Shown here: in pieces, positions 45,723 through 55,948 of the stretch | How positions within the stretch are numbered: position 1 is the first letter of the stretch | Layout of the letters: each line of letters opens with the position of its first letter | From: Ferruginibacter sp. | GTDB lineage: Bacteria > Bacteroidota > Bacteroidia > Chitinophagales > Chitinophagaceae | Reading direction: 5' to 3' | Length of the DNA stretch: 64,000 nucleotides | Assembly (NCBI RefSeq): GCF_028288465.1 | Contig: NZ_JAQBNR010000002.1 | Location: 62,001 to 126,000 of the forward strand | The notes under the pieces: generated by a model | What the model was told of the DNA's origin: nothing | The model's database searches: none | Seen by the model: the letters and a program-made list of their open reading frames with translations, nothing else | Translations under genes and position numbers: made by a program

Positions 45723-48700
45723 ATGGCGTTCACTTGCCGCTATTCATTTATCTTTATAGCCTTATCAAAACACTGGCTGTTGAAGCATCCATTTTATATA
45801 CTTGTTTGCCTGCTTTGCTTTAATGCAAACCTGTTCAGCCAGTCATATTATTTTCGCCATTACCAGGTGGAGAACGGACTAAGCAACAATGCCACCATTT
45901 GCAGCCTGCAGGATAACAAGGGGTTTTTATGGTTTGGTACCAAGGATGGACTTGACCGCTTTGATGGCTATTCATTTAAAATTTTCAGGAATTCCCCCGA
46001 CGACAGCGGCAGCATCGGCAATAATTTTATTCATTGCTTATATGAAGATCCGCAGCACATTTTGTGGGTAGGTACCGAAAATGGTTTGTATAAATACGAT
46101 GCCGTAACCGAAAGTTTTATGCTGCTAAAAGGCACTGTCGAAGGACCTATCCGGGATATCATGATGGATAACAACGGTAATCTCTGGTATATATGGGGCT
46201 TTACTTTATGCAGGTACAATGCGCAAAAAAATGAAACAGTCCAGTTTCCCATTGTTCAATATTTTGAAGCTACGTCGCTTTGTATAGCGTCTGATCAAAC
46301 CATCTGGATTTCTACTACCAGCGGTTTTATAAACAAATACAATGCAGCAAATAATAGCTTCAGCAGTTATGATGTATTCAGTCATTCTCCTGCTGCGGTA
46401 AATAAATGGGTTGAACGGGTGTATGCAGTAAGCGGCGGAAAAATATTGGTGGGCACTTCCAACCAGGGCGCCAAACTATTCGATACACAAACCAATACTT
46501 ATAAAGACATTCTTACCTATAACACCAATAAAATAGAAATATTCGTTCGCAATTTTGTACAAACATCTCCGGATGAATGCTGGATTGGTACAGAGTCTGG
46601 CATCTATATTTACAACCTTGTAAGCGGCCATGTTATTAATCTTCAAAAAAAATACAACGACCCTTACTCCATTTCTGATAATGCGGTGTATTGCTTTGTA
46701 AAAGATAAAGAAGGCAGCATTTGGGCGGGTACTTATTTCGGCGGCGTTAATTATTACCGCCAGCAGCATACCAGTTTTAAAAAATTCTTTCCACAGCCAA
46801 ATGAAAATTCTATCAGCGGCAACGTGGTAAGAGAGATACACCAGGATCATTTTGGCAACCTGTGGATTGGCACCGAAGACGCGGGCCTAAATAAATATGA
46901 TACTGCAACCAGATTGTTTACACATTATCAACCTACGGGAGCCAAACAAAGCCTTGCAAGTACTAACATTCACGGCTTGCTGATAAGTGGTGACGAAGCC
47001 TGGATCGGCACTTTTGAAAACGGGCTGGATGTGATGGATATTAAAACGGGCAGGGTTAAACAACATTATTACGGTGGCCCTGCACACGATTTAAAAAGCA
47101 ATTTTATTTACTGCATTACACAAATGCCTACGGGCGAAATTATGGTAGGCACCACACAGGGCGCTTATCAATTTAATAAAGCGACCAACAATTTCAGCCC
47201 GCTGCCGGGCTTGCCTTTGAATAACTGGTACACCAATATTTTAAAAGATGATAAAAGTATTATATGGGCCAGCACCTATGGCAACGGAGTAAATTATTAC
47301 AACACCAAAACAGGCACCAGTGGCAATTTTAGGTATGATGTAAAAAATAACAACAGCCTTAGCAATGACAGGGTGAACAGTATTTTTGAAGACAGCAAAA
47401 AAAATATCTGGTTTGCCACCGAAGGTGGTTTGTGCATGCTCAACAAGGCCAGCAATAATTTCAAAAGGTTCACTACCAAAGAGGGCTTGCCCAGTAATTT
47501 TATATTGAATTTGCTGGAAGATAAAAACAATAATTTATGGATCAGTACTTCCCGGGGATTGGTTTGTTTTACACCTTCAACCGGGCAAATGATTGTATAC
47601 ACCAGGGTGAACGGCATTTTAAGTGACCAGTTTAATTTTAACTCTGCCTTTAAAGACCAGGATGGACAAATGTATTTTGGTAGTGTAAAAGGACTGATCA
47701 GTTTTCAGCCGCACGATTTTACAAAAGATAGTTTTGTACCGCCGGTTTATATTACCGGTTTCCAGATTTTTAATAAAGAATTGTTGATTGCAAAAAATGG
47801 TTCGCCTTTAAAAAAATCCATTATAAGTACCAATAAAATTGTGCTGAATAATAACCAATCTACTTTTAGTATTGACTTTGCTGCACTCAGTTACGCATCG
47901 CCTGAAATGTCAGAATACCAGTACCAGATGGAAGGGCTCGATAACAACTGGATCTACCTTAAAACAAACCGCAAAGTTTATTTTACTGAGCTCTCGCCCG
48001 GCACTTACACTTTTAAAGTAAAGGCGGCCAACAGCAGTGGCGTATGGAGTAAACAGGAAACAACTTTAACTATCGAAATATTGCCCCCCTGGTGGGCTAC
48101 CGGTTGGGCCTTTGCAGCTTACATTGCTGCAACCGTTTTATTGATCTGGTATTTTGTGCGCAATTATCACCGCCGTACCGAAGAAAAAAACAGGCGCAAA
48201 ATTGAGTCGTTTGAAAGTGCCAAGGAAAAAGAAATCTTCCAGGCTAAGATTGAATTTTTTACCAATGTAGCACATGAAATAAGAACGCCCTTAACTCTCA
48301 TAAAAGGGCCGTTGGAAAAAGTGATCCGCAATACTAAGGATGTGCCGGTTATAAAAGACAGTCTTAGAATTATGGAGCGCAATACCGACCGGCTAATTGA
48401 TCTTACCAACCAGCTGCTTGATTTCAGGCAAACGGAAATAAAAGGATTTAGCCTGCATTGCGTAACGACGGATATCACAGAAATACTGGAAGATACCTTT
48501 ACCAGCTTTAAGCCGCTGGCCGAACAAAAAAATTGTTCATTTACCATTGACCTGCCGGCAAAAAAACTTTTTGCCAGCGTTGACCTGGATGCTTTCAACA
48601 AGATATTAACCAATCTTTTCAGCAATGCCATCAAGTATTCAGCTACCAAAGTTGTTATACAATTGCTGCACTTTAAAGAAACGGATACCACTTTCACCAT

Positions 48701-48920
48701 CGAGGTTAAAAATGATGGCTATCTTGTTCCATATGAAATGAAAGATAAGATATTTGAACCTTTTTTCCGGCTGAAAGAAACGGAAAAACAAAAAGGCACC
48801 GGCATTGGTTTGGCGTTATCCCGTTCGCTGGTGCAGTTGCACAAAGGCACACTGGATATTAAAGCGCCTGAAAATGACATGAATGTTTTTTATCTTGTTA
48901 TGCCGATCAACCAGGATTAA
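45723..48920 (+). CDS. periplasmic-sensing histidine kinase with two-component regulator propellers (kinase half of a split HTCS)
   Basis: The 1065-residue protein has a signal/anchor near residues 20-40 (FYILVCLLCFNANLFSQ) and about 14 Reg_prop repeats forming two propellers (about 45-700, units such as NKGFLWFGTKDGLDRFDG). A Y_Y_Y domain (about 710-785, EYQYQMEGLDNNWIYL) follows, then one membrane span (about 789-815) and a HisKA/HATPase core with His851 in NVAHEIRTPLTLIKGP and GTGIGLALSRSLV near the end. In Bacteroidota hybrid two-component systems the receiver and AraC domains follow in the same chain; here the protein stops after the kinase. Expected ligand: an arabino-oligosaccharide released by the neighbouring enzymes. 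Confidence 0.93.
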   Translation: MAFTCRYSFIFIALSKHWLLKHPFYILVCLLCFNANLFSQSYYFRHYQVENGLSNNATICSLQDNKGFLWFGTKDGLDRFDGYSFKIFRNSPDDSGSIGNNFIHCLYEDPQHILWVGTENGLYKYDAVTESFMLLKGTVEGPIRDIMMDNNGNLWYIWGFTLCRYNAQKNETVQFPIVQYFEATSLCIASDQTIWISTTSGFINKYNAANNSFSSYDVFSHSPAAVNKWVERVYAVSGGKILVGTSNQGAKLFDTQTNTYKDILTYNTNKIEIFVRNFVQTSPDECWIGTESGIYIYNLVSGHVINLQKKYNDPYSISDNAVYCFVKDKEGSIWAGTYFGGVNYYRQQHTSFKKFFPQPNENSISGNVVREIHQDHFGNLWIGTEDAGLNKYDTATRLFTHYQPTGAKQSLASTNIHGLLISGDEAWIGTFENGLDVMDIKTGRVKQHYYGGPAHDLKSNFIYCITQMPTGEIMVGTTQGAYQFNKATNNFSPLPGLPLNNWYTNILKDDKSIIWASTYGNGVNYYNTKTGTSGNFRYDVKNNNSLSNDRVNSIFEDSKKNIWFATEGGLCMLNKASNNFKRFTTKEGLPSNFILNLLEDKNNNLWISTSRGLVCFTPSTGQMIVYTRVNGILSDQFNFNSAFKDQDGQMYFGSVKGLISFQPHDFTKDSFVPPVYITGFQIFNKELLIAKNGSPLKKSIISTNKIVLNNNQSTFSIDFAALSYASPEMSEYQYQMEGLDNNWIYLKTNRKVYFTELSPGTYTFKVKAANSSGVWSKQETTLTIEILPPWWATGWAFAAYIAATVLLIWYFVRNYHRRTEEKNRRKIESFESAKEKEIFQAKIEFFTNVAHEIRTPLTLIKGPLEKVIRNTKDVPVIKDSLRIMERNTDRLIDLTNQLLDFRQTEIKGFSLHCVTTDITEILEDTFTSFKPLAEQKNCSFTIDLPAKKLFASVDLDAFNKILTNLFSNAIKYSATKVVIQLLHFKETDTTFTIEVKNDGYLVPYEMKDKIFEPFFRLKETEKQKGTGIGLALSRSLVQLHKGTLDIKAPENDMNVFYLVMPINQD

Positions 48921-48964
48921 CTGCAAGCGCAAAATTGAATGCGCCCGCCTGGATACAATAAACA

Positions 48965-49762
48965 ATGAATGATATGAAACCAACGCTATTGTTAGTGGAT
49001 GATAATGAAGAGATACTTGAGTTTTTAGAGACTGAGTTAAATGAAAAGTATACGATTGTGAAAGCGATGGATGGTGAAGCTGCTTTGGAATTGCTGAGGC
49101 AGGAAGTAATACAACTGGTGATATCAGATATTATGATGCCGGTGATGGATGGTTTTGAATTGTGTAAAATTATTAAAACGAATTTTGAATATAGCCACAT
49201 TCCGGTGATTTTGCTAACAGCAAAAAATACACTACAGTCAAAAATACAGGGATTGGAAATTGGTGCGGATGCCTACATTGAAAAACCTTTTTCGCCGGAA
49301 TACCTGCAGGTACAAATTGCCAACCTGCTGACGAACCGGGCTAAGATTAAAGAGTATTTTGTAAGCTCACCGCTGGTGCATATAAAAAGCATGGCACATA
49401 CCAAAACGGATGAGTTGTTCTTGGAAAAAGTAAACGAAGCCGTATACGCCAACCTGGAAGATGCAGCGCTGGATGTTGAAAAACTGGCAAAGCTGATGAA
49501 CATGAGCAAACCCACATTGTACCGTAAAATAAAATCTATTTCCGATCTTACTCCCAATGAATTAATCAATATCACCCGGCTAAAAAAAGCCGCCGAATTA
49601 CTGGTAGAAGGAAAGTATAAAATTTATGAAGTGGCTGATATGACCGGCTACGGATCTCAAACCAATTTTGGCAGAAATTTTCTGAAACAGTTTGGTATGA
49701 CGCCGACAGATTACCTGGCTATGAAGCAGGCAAAACCGCTTTCCAACGACCCGCCTGAATAA
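48965..49762 (+). CDS. response regulator with receiver and AraC-type DNA-binding domains
   Basis: The 265-residue protein has a receiver domain (residues 5-120) with the acidic pair DD (12-13), phosphoacceptor Asp55 (VISDIMMPVMDG) and a late lysine (EKPFSPEYL), then a linker and an AraC/XylS helix-turn-helix pair (about 160-258, with LAKLMNMSKPTLYRKIKSI and VADMTGYGSQTNFGRNFLKQFG). It begins 44 bases after the kinase stop codon, so the two are co-transcribed. The kinase His851 to Asp55 phosphorelay would activate the divergent susC operon. It is the C-terminal half of a typical HTCS, encoded separately. Confidence 0.95.
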   Translation: MNDMKPTLLLVDDNEEILEFLETELNEKYTIVKAMDGEAALELLRQEVIQLVISDIMMPVMDGFELCKIIKTNFEYSHIPVILLTAKNTLQSKIQGLEIGADAYIEKPFSPEYLQVQIANLLTNRAKIKEYFVSSPLVHIKSMAHTKTDELFLEKVNEAVYANLEDAALDVEKLAKLMNMSKPTLYRKIKSISDLTPNELINITRLKKAAELLVEGKYKIYEVADMTGYGSQTNFGRNFLKQFGMTPTDYLAMKQAKPLSNDPPE

Positions 49763-49814
49763 TCTGCTTATTACCGGAACATAATAACTCTCAATCAACC
49801 AAAACATTTCAAAA

Positions 49815-51348
49815 ATGAGAAACCATTCTTTAACTGCCTTGTTATTTCTGGCTGTATTATCTGCCGGATTAACCAATCATTCATTTGCACAAACTGCTGG
49901 TCACAGGGCGACCGCTATTGAATCCACGTTTCCGGTTTTGGACCAGATAGTTAAAGCGTATGCAGAGAAGAATCATTTGCCGGGCTTTACTTTTGGGTTA
50001 GTGGTGGATGGCAGACTGGTGCATACTTACAGCCTGGGTTATACAGACATTGATAAAAAAACGCCGGTAACCACGCAGTCCGCTTTCAGGATTGCTTCCA
50101 TGACAAAAAGTTTTACCGCGATGGCCATTTTAAAACTGCGGGATGAAGGTAAATTACAACTGGATGATTTGGTAGAAAAGTATATTCCAGAGATGAAAGG
50201 CCAGCATTATCTTACTTCCGATGCGGCACCAGCTACCATCCGCAATTTGCTTACACATGCAGCAGGTTTCCCGGAAGATAATCCCTGGGGCGACCGGCAG
50301 CTGGCGGTTTCAGATAATGAAATGCTGGCCATGATAAAAAAAGGCATTTCTTTTTCCAACGTACCCGGTATTGCGTATGAATACAGCAATATGGGTTTTG
50401 CCATGCTGGGCTATATCATCAAAAAGGTATCCGGGCAAACGTATGAAAAATACATTACCAGCAATATTTTGTTGCCGCTGGGAATGACGCATACTTACTG
50501 GAATTACAAAGAGGTGCCCCCAAGTCAGCTGGCACATGGCTACCGCTGGCTGAATGGCAACTGGTAGAACAACCTCTGCTCGGTGATGGAGCCTACGGTG
50601 CTATGGGCGGAATGATTACTACCATGGATGACTTTAGCAAATACCTGCAGTTGCACCTTGCAGCCTGGCCTCCCCGCAGTGACAAAGAAACCGGGCCAGT
50701 TAAAAGAAGCTCCCTTCGTGAAATGCACCATGCATGGACCTGGGCACATTTGACCCCAATTATACATACCCTTCCGGCCGTGGATGCCCTGTTTTACTGG
50801 CATACGGCTATGGCCTAAATTACACCAGAGATTGTGAGCAAAGAGTAATAGTTGGCCACAGTGGCGGCCTGCCGGGCTTTGGCAGCAACTGGCGGATATT
50901 GCCGGATTACGGAATTGGTGTAATCGCCTTCAGTAACCTTACCTATGCCCCTGCGAGTACTTTTAATATGCAGGCGATTGATACCATTATTAAACTCGCG
51001 AAATTGCAACCCATCCCGGTTCCGGTTTCGCCAGTTTTAAATGAAAGAAAAAACCAGTTGATAAAATTGTTACCCCAATGGAATGATGCTGCGGCAACCG
51101 GCATTTTTGCCGTCAATTTTTTTATGGATTATTTTCCAGATGAACTTAAAAAAGAAGCAACGGCTATATTTGACGCGGCTGGTAACATAATACAGGTAGA
51201 TGATTTTGTTGCAATCAATAACTTACGGGGATCATTTATAATGGAAGGAGAAAAAGCAAACATCCAGATAAGCTTTACGCTGACGCCGGAAAATCCTGCA
51301 CTGATACAGGAGTATCATATTAAGCTGGTGGAGAAAATCACAAAGTAA
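49815..51348 (+). pseudogene. serine hydrolase (beta-lactamase/class C family) with two frameshifts
   Basis: The first segment (49815-50567, 250 residues) has a signal peptide (to about residue 26, HSFAQ), the catalytic SMTK (Ser95, Lys98) and YSN (Tyr190). It stops at TAG right after HGYRWLNGNW. The expected continuation (VEQPLLGDG, MGGMITTMDDFSKYL) is in another frame from 50564, and a third frame takes over near 50737 (DLGTFDPNYTYPSGR through VGHSGGLPGFGSNWRIL to 51348). Restoring one G to the GG at 50563-50564 and one to the GG at 50736-50737 would rejoin the full protein, about 510 residues. The family includes peptidases, esterases and beta-lactamases. It lies 52 bases after the response regulator. 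Sequencing error is a real alternative. Confidence 0.8.
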
Positions 51349-51458
51349 CATTGAGCGAAACTACTGAAGCCTTTAGGAGAACAATACTTAACGTGTTGTA
51401 ATATTAAAATCCTGAATGGATGAAATGGTAATAGATGATAAAGATAATAATCAACGTA

Positions 51459-51566
51459 ACCCGGAACGGGTGGCATTATCCTATGTATACAATGTTTACA
51501 ATGCCACTTCTTCGGAGTTCTATTTTTATACATTTCAAAACTATAATAATAACAACCCTTCGGGTT
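51459..51566. repeat. cluster of small palindromes (REP-like)
   Basis: Three inverted repeats lie in 108 bases: ACCCG-GAA-CGGGT (51459-51471), GTGGCATT (51470-51477) with AATGCCAC (51500-51507), and AACCC-TTC-GGGTT (51554-51566). Between the second and third is a weaker CTTC/GGAG hairpin. They lie between the convergent ends of the serine hydrolase and Nudix genes. They may stop transcription or be a mobile REP-type repeat. Confidence 0.45.
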
Positions 51567-51615
51567 TATAATTTAAAGCAAATTGCTATACTCTTAATAG
51601 CACAACACATTATAC

Positions 51616-52326
51616 TTAATCATTTTTTGGCACGGCAGTGCCTGGTACAAAATTTAAAAATGAATTAAAGGAAGCACTGTACTTTTTTGTGTCAACCTTA
51701 AAATAAAAAGCGCCCTTTTTTGAATTCAGTTTGTCTTTGTCTTTTAATTTAACCAGCAGTTTTGTAGATAACAATTTGCGGTTAAAATTGCCTTTGTCAA
51801 ATTCCGTATTGTAGACGGCTTGGTACAAATGCTGCAGTTGTGGCATGGTAAATTTATCCGGTAATAATTCAAACAGCAATGGATGCAGCGCCGCTTTGTA
51901 ACGCAGTTTTTCTTTGGCCAGTTCCACCATTTTGTTATGGTCAAAAATCAGGTCAGGTAATTCGTTGATGGGGAACCAGGCCGGGTGATAATCTTCATTG
52001 ATCTGCTGCCTGTATTTTTGAATGTCAATTAAGGCGAAATAAGCAACTGATATGGTACGTTCCATTGTGTCGCGGTCTGGTTCGGCAAACGTATTCAACT
52101 GTTCCATGTACACGCCATCAAGGCCGGTCAGTTCTTTCAACACCCTTACAGCGGCGCCTTCAGCACTTTCATTCTCACCAACAAATCCACCTACCAGGCT
52201 CCACTGTCCTTTGTAGGGTTCAAAACTTCTTTGGATTACAAGCAGTTTCAAATCCTGCCCGTCGTATCCGAAAATGATACAATCCACGGCAAATAAAAAT
52301 CGCTTTTGTTGAGCATATCTTCGCAT
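51616..52326 (-). CDS. Nudix-type transcriptional regulator, AraR/NrtR-like
   Basis: From the ATG at 52326 the product is 236 residues; an upstream TTG at 52347 is possible but less likely. Residues about 10-140 form a Nudix domain, and about 145-225 form a winged-helix domain (LYQAVYNTEFDKGNFNRKLLSTKLLVKL), the layout of the NrtR family. The Nudix box reads GFVGENESAEGAAVRVLKEL: compared with Gx5Ex7REUXEExGU, two glutamates are replaced (by Val62 and Leu66), which argues against hydrolysis. In Bacteroides, AraR, a protein of this type, controls arabinose genes and responds to L-arabinose; the position beside araA, araB and araD supports the same job here. The gene symbol is left blank because orthology was not tested. 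Confidence 0.85.
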   Translation of the reverse strand: MRRYAQQKRFLFAVDCIIFGYDGQDLKLLVIQRSFEPYKGQWSLVGGFVGENESAEGAAVRVLKELTGLDGVYMEQLNTFAEPDRDTMERTISVAYFALIDIQKYRQQINEDYHPAWFPINELPDLIFDHNKMVELAKEKLRYKAALHPLLFELLPDKFTMPQLQHLYQAVYNTEFDKGNFNRKLLSTKLLVKLKDKDKLNSKKGAFYFKVDTKKYSASFNSFLNFVPGTAVPKND

Positions 52327-52450
52327 AGCAATCAAATCTTGTTTCAAACTGGCAACTAATTTAATTCCATTTTATTAAAAATGAAACAGTAAAAAAAAGG
52401 GTGTCGCTCTTCAGTAAAAAATTGGATGAAAATACAAATACTATTCAAAT

Positions 52451-52489
52451 GGCGCCGCACTATGTACAAGGGTACAAGAGTGCGACGCC
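52451..52489. repeat. inverted repeat containing part of dispersed repeat copy 3
   Basis: GGCGCCGCACT (52451-52461) and AGTGCGACGCC (52479-52489) are reverse complements except for one base and are separated by 17 bases. The second arm is the core of the 25-base repeat. On the minus strand this would form a hairpin in the transcript beyond the symporter gene. Confidence 0.65.
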
Positions 52490-52496
52490 AATGAAG
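52472..52496 (-). repeat. 25-base dispersed repeat, copy 3
   Basis: This copy is identical to copies 2 and 4. On the minus strand it lies 53 bases beyond the stop codon of the symporter gene, between it and the Nudix regulator gene. Confidence 0.85.
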
Positions 52497-52548
52497 CTTA
52501 TTTGAAATACTAAAGCCAGGACAAAAAATGCTTTAGTAACTTTTTATT

Positions 52549-54234
52549 TTACCAGAACTTAACGTACAAAGCTGCGATGATCAGCAACGTGATTACAATC
52601 AGCGCTGTGGTTTGCGGCTTTAACTTAAACATTTCTGTATCCAGTTCGAATGCTTTCGGATTTACTTTTGGTCCGGCAAAGCTGATGGCAATCATGGTGA
52701 TCATGGTGAACAAAAATGACAAGCCCATGCAAATATGGAACGGAATTTCGAAGCCACCTTTACCGTTTGGATATGCGGTGTAAAAGAAGGTATCGTTACC
52801 AAATATAGCTGGTGCAAATTCATTGAATAATACAGATAATAAAAAGCCCATCAATACACCGGTGATGGCCGCAGTACCGGTGGTGCGTTTCCAGAACATA
52901 CCTAAAAAGAACATGGCGAAAACACCCGGGCTGATGAAGCCGGTATATTTTTGAATGTAGGTAAAACCACCCACGCCACCAATGCCTAATAAATCATTCC
53001 AGGTAAATAATACGGCCAATATCATCGCTGCGAATACAGCGATTCTTCCGGTGTAGACCTGCTTGCGTTCATCCGCATCTTTCTGGAAATATTTTTTATG
53101 AATATCCAATGTATAAATGGTGGAAATACTATTTACTTTACCAGCCAGCGATGCAACGATAGCTGCTGTTAAGGCAGCTACTGATAATCCTTTTAAACCG
53201 GTTGGTAAAAAGGTTAACACGGCTGAGTAAGCACCATCTTTTCCGCCTGCCAGCTGTGGTAAGTGGTTTCCTTTGTACAAAACAAATGCGGCGATACCAG
53301 GCAACATTACGATCAACGGCATAAACAATTTAAGGATACCGGCGAATAAAATACCGGTACGTGCTGTCTGTAAATCCGCACCCAGTGCACGTTGTGTGAT
53401 GTACTGGTTACAACCCCAGTAGTTTAAATTGATGATCCAGATACCTGCAGCGTAAGAAAGCAGGCCCGGGAAAGTAAGGTACTTATTGATATCATTTTGT
53501 GAAGAGGCAGCTGTTGGTTTTGGAATAATCATTTTAAAATGCTCCGGCGCTTCATGCAATAAAACTTTAAATCCGGCAATGGCATTCTGGCCCACTCCAA
53601 AATATTCTCCCACTGTTGTAAGGGCTATATACGTAGTAACCAAACCGCCAATAATTAATACAGCCACCTGTATTACATCGGTATAAGCTACTACCTTCAT
53701 ACCGCCCAACGATATCAGCAATGCAAAGATGGAAAGGCCGACCATAATGTAGTGCAGGTATCCGCCGCCGGCGATACCATTGATGGCTACTGCTCCTAAA
53801 TATAAGATGGAAGTAAGGTTTACAAATACATATAAAAACAACCAAAACACTGCCATGATCAGCGCCACGGATTCGTTATACCGCGTCTTTAAAAACTGTG
53901 GCATGGTATAAATATGGTTCTTCAGGTAAACCGGGATAAACCACACCGCCACAATAATCAGTGCGATCGCTGCGAGCCACTCATACGCTGCAACAGCAAT
54001 ACCTAAAAAGAACCCTTCACCGCTCATACCGATAAACTGTTCTGCGGAGATATTGGATGCAATCAGGGAGGCGCCGATGGCCCACCAGGTAAGCGTTCCT
54101 TCTGCCAAAAAATAGGCTTTGGCATCGTGTTCATTTTTTTTACGTTTACGGTAAATAGTATAACCGTAGCCAGCCACAATTATAAAGTAAACAATGAATA
54201 CAACGTAATCGGCAAAAGCAAGGTTCTTATTCAT
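52549..54234 (-). CDS. sodium:solute symporter (SSS/SGLT family), probable L-arabinose transporter
   Basis: From the ATG at 54234 the product is 561 residues (MNKNLAFADYVVF); the frame also runs to a TTG at 54240. About 14 hydrophobic spans are seen. Near the N-terminus LAEGTLTWWAIGASLIASNISAEQFIGMSGEGF is the classic SGLT-type segment, and GLKGLSVAALTAAIVASLAGKVNSISTIYTLDI contains the conserved Na2-site serines. Such proteins couple sugar uptake to Na+ at the inner membrane. The position between araA and the Nudix regulator points to L-arabinose as the substrate; this is inferred from context. Confidence 0.9.
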   Translation of the reverse strand: MNKNLAFADYVVFIVYFIIVAGYGYTIYRKRKKNEHDAKAYFLAEGTLTWWAIGASLIASNISAEQFIGMSGEGFFLGIAVAAYEWLAAIALIIVAVWFIPVYLKNHIYTMPQFLKTRYNESVALIMAVFWLFLYVFVNLTSILYLGAVAINGIAGGGYLHYIMVGLSIFALLISLGGMKVVAYTDVIQVAVLIIGGLVTTYIALTTVGEYFGVGQNAIAGFKVLLHEAPEHFKMIIPKPTAASSQNDINKYLTFPGLLSYAAGIWIINLNYWGCNQYITQRALGADLQTARTGILFAGILKLFMPLIVMLPGIAAFVLYKGNHLPQLAGGKDGAYSAVLTFLPTGLKGLSVAALTAAIVASLAGKVNSISTIYTLDIHKKYFQKDADERKQVYTGRIAVFAAMILAVLFTWNDLLGIGGVGGFTYIQKYTGFISPGVFAMFFLGMFWKRTTGTAAITGVLMGFLLSVLFNEFAPAIFGNDTFFYTAYPNGKGGFEIPFHICMGLSFLFTMITMIAISFAGPKVNPKAFELDTEMFKLKPQTTALIVITLLIIAALYVKFW

Positions 54235-54292
54235 AAGCAAGCAAGTTTGATTGTTTTAAGGAGCATTAAATTTTAGAATTGTAATGATAAGA

Positions 54293-55792
54293 TTATTTAT
54301 TGATTTGGTAAAACACTTCGTTCCACCGCAGCTCATTTTTAAACTGGTAGAGACTAGTATCTTTTCCTATTAATGTAAATTCTATACCGGCCATATCCGC
54401 AAAGTCCTGTAAGTGCGTGGCTGTTAAATTCTGGCTGTATCCAGTATGGTGTGCACCGCCCGCCAGTATCCACGCCGCACAACCTGTTTTCATGTCGGGC
54501 AATGGTTTCCATAAAACCCTTGCTACCGGTAGTTTTGGCAAATCATGCAACGGCACTACCGCCTCTACTTCATTTACCAGCAAACGGAAGCGGTTGCCCA
54601 TATCAATTAAAGAAGCATTCAATGCCGGACCGCCGCCTGCATTAAATACCAGTCTAACCGGGTCGGCTTTTCCACCAATCCCCAGCGGATGAATCTGGCA
54701 GCTTGGTTTGCCATGCGCAATCGACGGGCAAATTTCCAACATATGAGAACCCAGCACCATCGGATTTTCCGGATCAAAATGATAGGTATAATCTTCCATA
54801 AAAGAATTGCCACCGGGTAAGCCACTGCCCATTACTTTCATGGCTCTTACCAGTGCAGATGTTTTCCAGTCACCTTCGCCGGCGAAACCGTAACCATCGG
54901 CCATCAGCCTTTGTGCAGCAATACCGGGCAATTGTGTCATACCATGCAGGTCTTCAAATGTATCTGTAAACCCTTTGTAATTGCCTGCTTCCAAAAAGGT
55001 ACGCAGGCCGATTTCTATCTTAGCGGCATCTCTTAACGAACTGTATTGTGCGCCACCTTTCAGCAGCGACGGTACCAGTGTATACGATGCTTCATATTCT
55101 TCAATCAGGCTGTCAATAGACGCATCTGTTGTTTCATTGATCACTTTAACCAGGTCACCGATACCATGTGTGTTTACCGCATATCCAAACTTGTATTCCG
55201 CTTCCACTTTATCACCATCTGTTACTGCCACAAAACGCATGTTGTCGCCAAAGCGGACAAATTTAGCACCCTGCCAGTCGTTCCATCCTGCTGCTGCACG
55301 GCTGAAGGTATTCAGTTCTTCCAGCACTTCCGGATCCTGCCAGTGACCAACTACTACCTTCCTGTTTTTGCGCATGCGACTTACCATAAAACCAAATTCA
55401 CGGTCGCCGTGTGCACTCTGGTTCAGGTTCATAAAGTCCATGTCAATGTCGTTCCATGGAATGTCGCGGTTGAATTGCGTATGCAAATGGCACAATGGTT
55501 TTTGCAAAATTTTCAATCCGCCGATCCACATTTTAGCAGGCGAAAAAGTATGCATCCAGGCAATGATGCCGATGCAATTTTTTGTGGTGTTGGCCTGTTC
55601 GCAAATGCTGTAAATTTCTTCCGTGCTTTTAACCGTAGGTTTAAATACCACCCGTACCGGTATTTGTTTGGCATCGTTTAATGAGGCTGCAATGATGGTA
55701 GAATGTTCCGCCACTTTCTTCAAGGTTTCCTCTCCGTATAAATGCTGGCTGCCGGTTACAAACCAAACTTCAAATTCTTTTAAGTTTATCAT
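54293..55792 (-). CDS. araA: L-arabinose isomerase
   Basis: The 499-residue cytoplasmic enzyme converts L-arabinose to L-ribulose, the first catabolic step, using Mn2+. Diagnostic stretches are [14 protein letters not shown] near the start, [16 protein letters not shown] (about 75-90), [31 protein letters not shown] (about 104-134), the metal-binding glutamates within [18 protein letters not shown] and [26 protein letters not shown], and [19 protein letters not shown]. The length fits family members. It lies 51 bases before the symporter gene and downstream of a repeat-rich gap. Confidence 0.98.
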   Translation of the reverse strand: MINLKEFEVWFVTGSQHLYGEETLKKVAEHSTIIAASLNDAKQIPVRVVFKPTVKSTEEIYSICEQANTTKNCIGIIAWMHTFSPAKMWIGGLKILQKPLCHLHTQFNRDIPWNDIDMDFMNLNQSAHGDREFGFMVSRMRKNRKVVVGHWQDPEVLEELNTFSRAAAGWNDWQGAKFVRFGDNMRFVAVTDGDKVEAEYKFGYAVNTHGIGDLVKVINETTDASIDSLIEEYEASYTLVPSLLKGGAQYSSLRDAAKIEIGLRTFLEAGNYKGFTDTFEDLHGMTQLPGIAAQRLMADGYGFAGEGDWKTSALVRAMKVMGSGLPGGNSFMEDYTYHFDPENPMVLGSHMLEICPSIAHGKPSCQIHPLGIGGKADPVRLVFNAGGGPALNASLIDMGNRFRLLVNEVEAVVPLHDLPKLPVARVLWKPLPDMKTGCAAWILAGGAHHTGYSQNLTATHLQDFADMAGIEFTLIGKDTSLYQFKNELRWNEVFYQINK

Positions 55793-55948
55793 GTCGTTAT
55801 GTTTTTGCCATTAGGCGTTAGGACGTGTTATTATTTTTTGCCGTTGATGCGTTTTATTATTTTACCAGCTGAAGTACATAGCACAGCATCGTTGTGTCAC
55901 TCACTTGTACTGTTTCAGCTTTTTTGAACTTTTATTATGTTTTGCAGT

